64,000 nt of DNA from Armatimonadetes bacterium Uphvl-Ar2 (GTDB taxonomy: Bacteria > Armatimonadota > Fimbriimonadia > Fimbriimonadales > Fimbriimonadaceae), in assembly GCA_002162095.1 (NCBI GenBank), contig CP021424.1, forward strand, positions 1 to 64,000. The letters are read 5' to 3'. Below are positions 62,600 through 64,000 of this stretch, in pieces. The position numbers and the translations under genes are program-made. The notes under the pieces were generated by a model. That model worked only from the letters and a program-made list of their open reading frames with translations. It was not told the origin of the DNA and searched no databases. Positions within the stretch are counted from its first letter, which is position 1. Every line of letters begins with the position of its first letter.

Positions 62600-63346
62600 G
62601 TGAGTGAAACCTTGAGCGTAGTCGTTGTGATTCCGGCCCGAATGGGCGCAACTCGTTTCCCGGGCAAGCCGTTGGTGGATTTGCTCGGGAAACCGATGGT
62701 CCAGTGGGTGTGGGAAGCCTGTACCAAGTCCGGGATTTCGTCAGAAATCTACATCGCCACGCCGGATGAGGAGATTCAGGCCGCCGCCGAGGGCTTTGGC
62801 GCACGCGTCATCATGACTCGCCACGACCACGTGAGCGGTACCGACCGCATCGCCGAAGTTGCCACCAAGGTGCCGGGCGATATTTTCCTCAACGTGCAGG
62901 GCGATGAGCCCTTGGTGCAAGCCGGCAGCATTGCCGCCGCCGCCCATCCCCTGGTGGCCGATTCCAGCCTGCAAATGGGCAGCGTATGGACGGAGTGCCC
63001 TGAGGATGAATACGACAACCCGGCCGTGGTGAAGGTGGTGACCGACCTCGCCGGCGATGCCCTTTACTTCTCCCGCCACTGCATCCCCTTCCCGCGCAAC
63101 CCGCGCGTCGGCATCGTGAAGAAGCACCTCGGCATCTACGCCTACCGACGCGAGCCGCTCCTGGCCTTCAACACCTGGGGCGCCAGCGAACTGGAGCGCA
63201 CCGAGCAACTGGAGCAACTGCGCTTTATGGAGCACGGGGTGCGCATCCGCATGAGCCAAGGCGCGGGCAGCGAACTGGCCGTGGATACGCCGGAGCAAGC
63301 CGATCAAGTCCGCGAAATGATGGCCGCGCGGGGCTACGGCGCGTAG
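62600..63346 (+). CDS. kdsB: 3-deoxy-manno-octulosonate cytidylyltransferase
   Basis: 248 residues from GTG 62600. VVIPARMGATRFPGKPLVDL, HDHVSGTDRIAEVA, NVQGDEPLV, HLGIYAYRREPLLAF and VDTPEQADQVREMM are family-typical. Activates Kdo as CMP-Kdo for lipid A glycosylation. Together with kdsA it shows LPS of Kdo type. Confidence 0.95.
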   Translation: MSETLSVVVVIPARMGATRFPGKPLVDLLGKPMVQWVWEACTKSGISSEIYIATPDEEIQAAAEGFGARVIMTRHDHVSGTDRIAEVATKVPGDIFLNVQGDEPLVQAGSIAAAAHPLVADSSLQMGSVWTECPEDEYDNPAVVKVVTDLAGDALYFSRHCIPFPRNPRVGIVKKHLGIYAYRREPLLAFNTWGASELERTEQLEQLRFMEHGVRIRMSQGAGSELAVDTPEQADQVREMMAARGYGA

Positions 63347-63418
63347 CCGTCCGCCCCCTCCTTGCGAGTACAATAAACGTTCGGAGCTCAAGGGCGAGCA
63401 ACGACCTTTTGATGCGCC

Positions 63419-64000
63419 ATGGAGGCACCCTCGGCCTACAACGATGCGCGAGTGGTTGCCGCTCGCGAGAAGCTTGCAAGCAAGTTCCGGGAGCTACGCC
63501 CGGACCACGAGGACACGCGCATTATGGCGGCCATGGACTTGGCCGCGACCGCCCACGATGGCCAATTCCGCCGCAGTGGCGAACCCTACGTCACCCACCC
63601 CGTTGAAGTCGCGCTGATCTGCCTCGAACTTCGGCTCGATAACGATGGCATCATCGCCGCCCTCCTCCACGATGTCATCGAGGACACCGAGGTCACCAAT
63701 GCGGAGGTGCGCGCCCAGTTTGGGGAGGACGTGGTGCAACTGGTGGAGGGCGTCACCAAGCTCGAAAAGGGCGTGCGGCTCGACGGTACTGCTAACCAGG
63801 CCGCCCGGGCCGAAACCCTGCGCGCCGCCGAGAGCCTGCGCAAGATGCTGATCGCGATGTCGCTCGACATCCGCGTGATGATCATCAAGTTGGCCGACCG
63901 GCTGCACAACATGCGCACGCTGGACAGCATGCCGTCCGATCGGCGCATCCGCATCGCGCAGGAGACTATGGATGTCTATGCTCCCTTGGCCGCGCGGCTC
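63419..64000 (+). CDS. RelA/SpoT (p)ppGpp synthetase/hydrolase, N-terminal part
   Basis: 194 residues before the window edge. HD hydrolase domain: AATAHDGQFRRSGEPYVTHP, IIAALLHDVIEDTEV, MSLDIRVMIIKLADRLHNMR and RRIRIAQETMDVYAPLA, matching bifunctional Rel enzymes. HD residues for hydrolysis (H..HD..D) are intact, so at least the hydrolase is active. Start ATG 63419 is preceded by GGAGC/AAGGGCGAGC. 3' end not in window. Confidence 0.9.
   Translation, partial: MEAPSAYNDARVVAAREKLASKFRELRPDHEDTRIMAAMDLAATAHDGQFRRSGEPYVTHPVEVALICLELRLDNDGIIAALLHDVIEDTEVTNAEVRAQFGEDVVQLVEGVTKLEKGVRLDGTANQAARAETLRAAESLRKMLIAMSLDIRVMIIKLADRLHNMRTLDSMPSDRRIRIAQETMDVYAPLAARL

Overview
Organism. The window is GC-rich bacterial chromosome. 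It encodes Kdo synthesis and activation (kdsA, kdsB), an LpxH-like phosphoesterase, an MlaF-like ATPase and flagellar hook genes, so the cell is a flagellated diderm with LPS-type lipid. Several genes carry a TANNNT hexamer exactly 6 nt before the start codon, which suggests leaderless mRNAs. An AAR-like reductase sits beside a protein of the family labelled 'quinate 5-dehydrogenase', a family I associate with Deinococcota, Firmicutes and related deep lineages. My best guess is Armatimonadota (Fimbriimonadia-like). That is inference; no marker gene here settles it.

Layout. 1-9.5 kb (minus strand) is an Rhs polymorphic-toxin locus. A secreted Rhs protein (9523->5666) is followed by at least three displaced C-terminal cassettes, each made of a core fragment and a new tip, and by a fifth core fragment leaving the left edge. 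Each of four tips is followed within 1-10 nt by a small, AT-richer gene for a membrane protein, the arrangement of toxin and immunity genes. 9.8-13.7 kb is an accessory zone: a three-gene unknown operon with two paralogues, then an unknown gene bounded by a 157-bp direct repeat of the promoter and start of the next core gene. From 13.7 kb the sequence is core chromosome: a DUF45-type metalloprotease operon, tRNA-Lys, envelope and glycosyltransferase genes (15.5-19.9 kb), the AAR-like pair (19.9-21.9 kb), ridA and a flagellar hook operon (21.9-26.7 kb), a glycosidase-like protein with RNase E-like tails beside era (26.9-31.2 kb), and feoA-feoB-FeoB-associated protein (34.1-36.6 kb). Then come a cobalamin adenosyltransferase with a WecG-type transferase, sdhB, dsbD, kdsA, leuA, a lipoyl E2, phenylalanine hydroxylase, a response regulator, a FAH-family enzyme, M16 peptidases, a histidine kinase, a PD-(D/E)XK nuclease, a second M16 pair, an SDR, a tandem pair of thioredoxin-fold/cytochrome c/copper-monooxygenase fusions, kdsB and the start of relA/spoT.

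Reading the window. Many genes look frameshifted, but every break I could resolve is restored by adding back one base, nearly always C or G. This includes conserved genes (dsbD, the second monooxygenase fusion) and a clean comparison between two near-identical copies (CCCCC versus CCCC). I therefore treat these as probable consensus errors and annotate the genes as restored, with the break position given in each entry.

How the genes work together. Envelope biogenesis (kdsA, kdsB, LpxH-like, MlaF-like, glycosyltransferases), redox and protein folding (dsbD, sdhB, copper/cytochrome fusions), iron uptake (feo) and motility (hook genes) describe an aerobic, motile, surface-complex bacterium. The Rhs array is its most variable and probably competitive feature. 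The most novel candidates are the Rhs tip/membrane-partner array, the AAR-like two-gene module, the glycosidase-like protein with basic/acidic tails, the hook-domain protein without termini, and the mosaic monooxygenase duplication.
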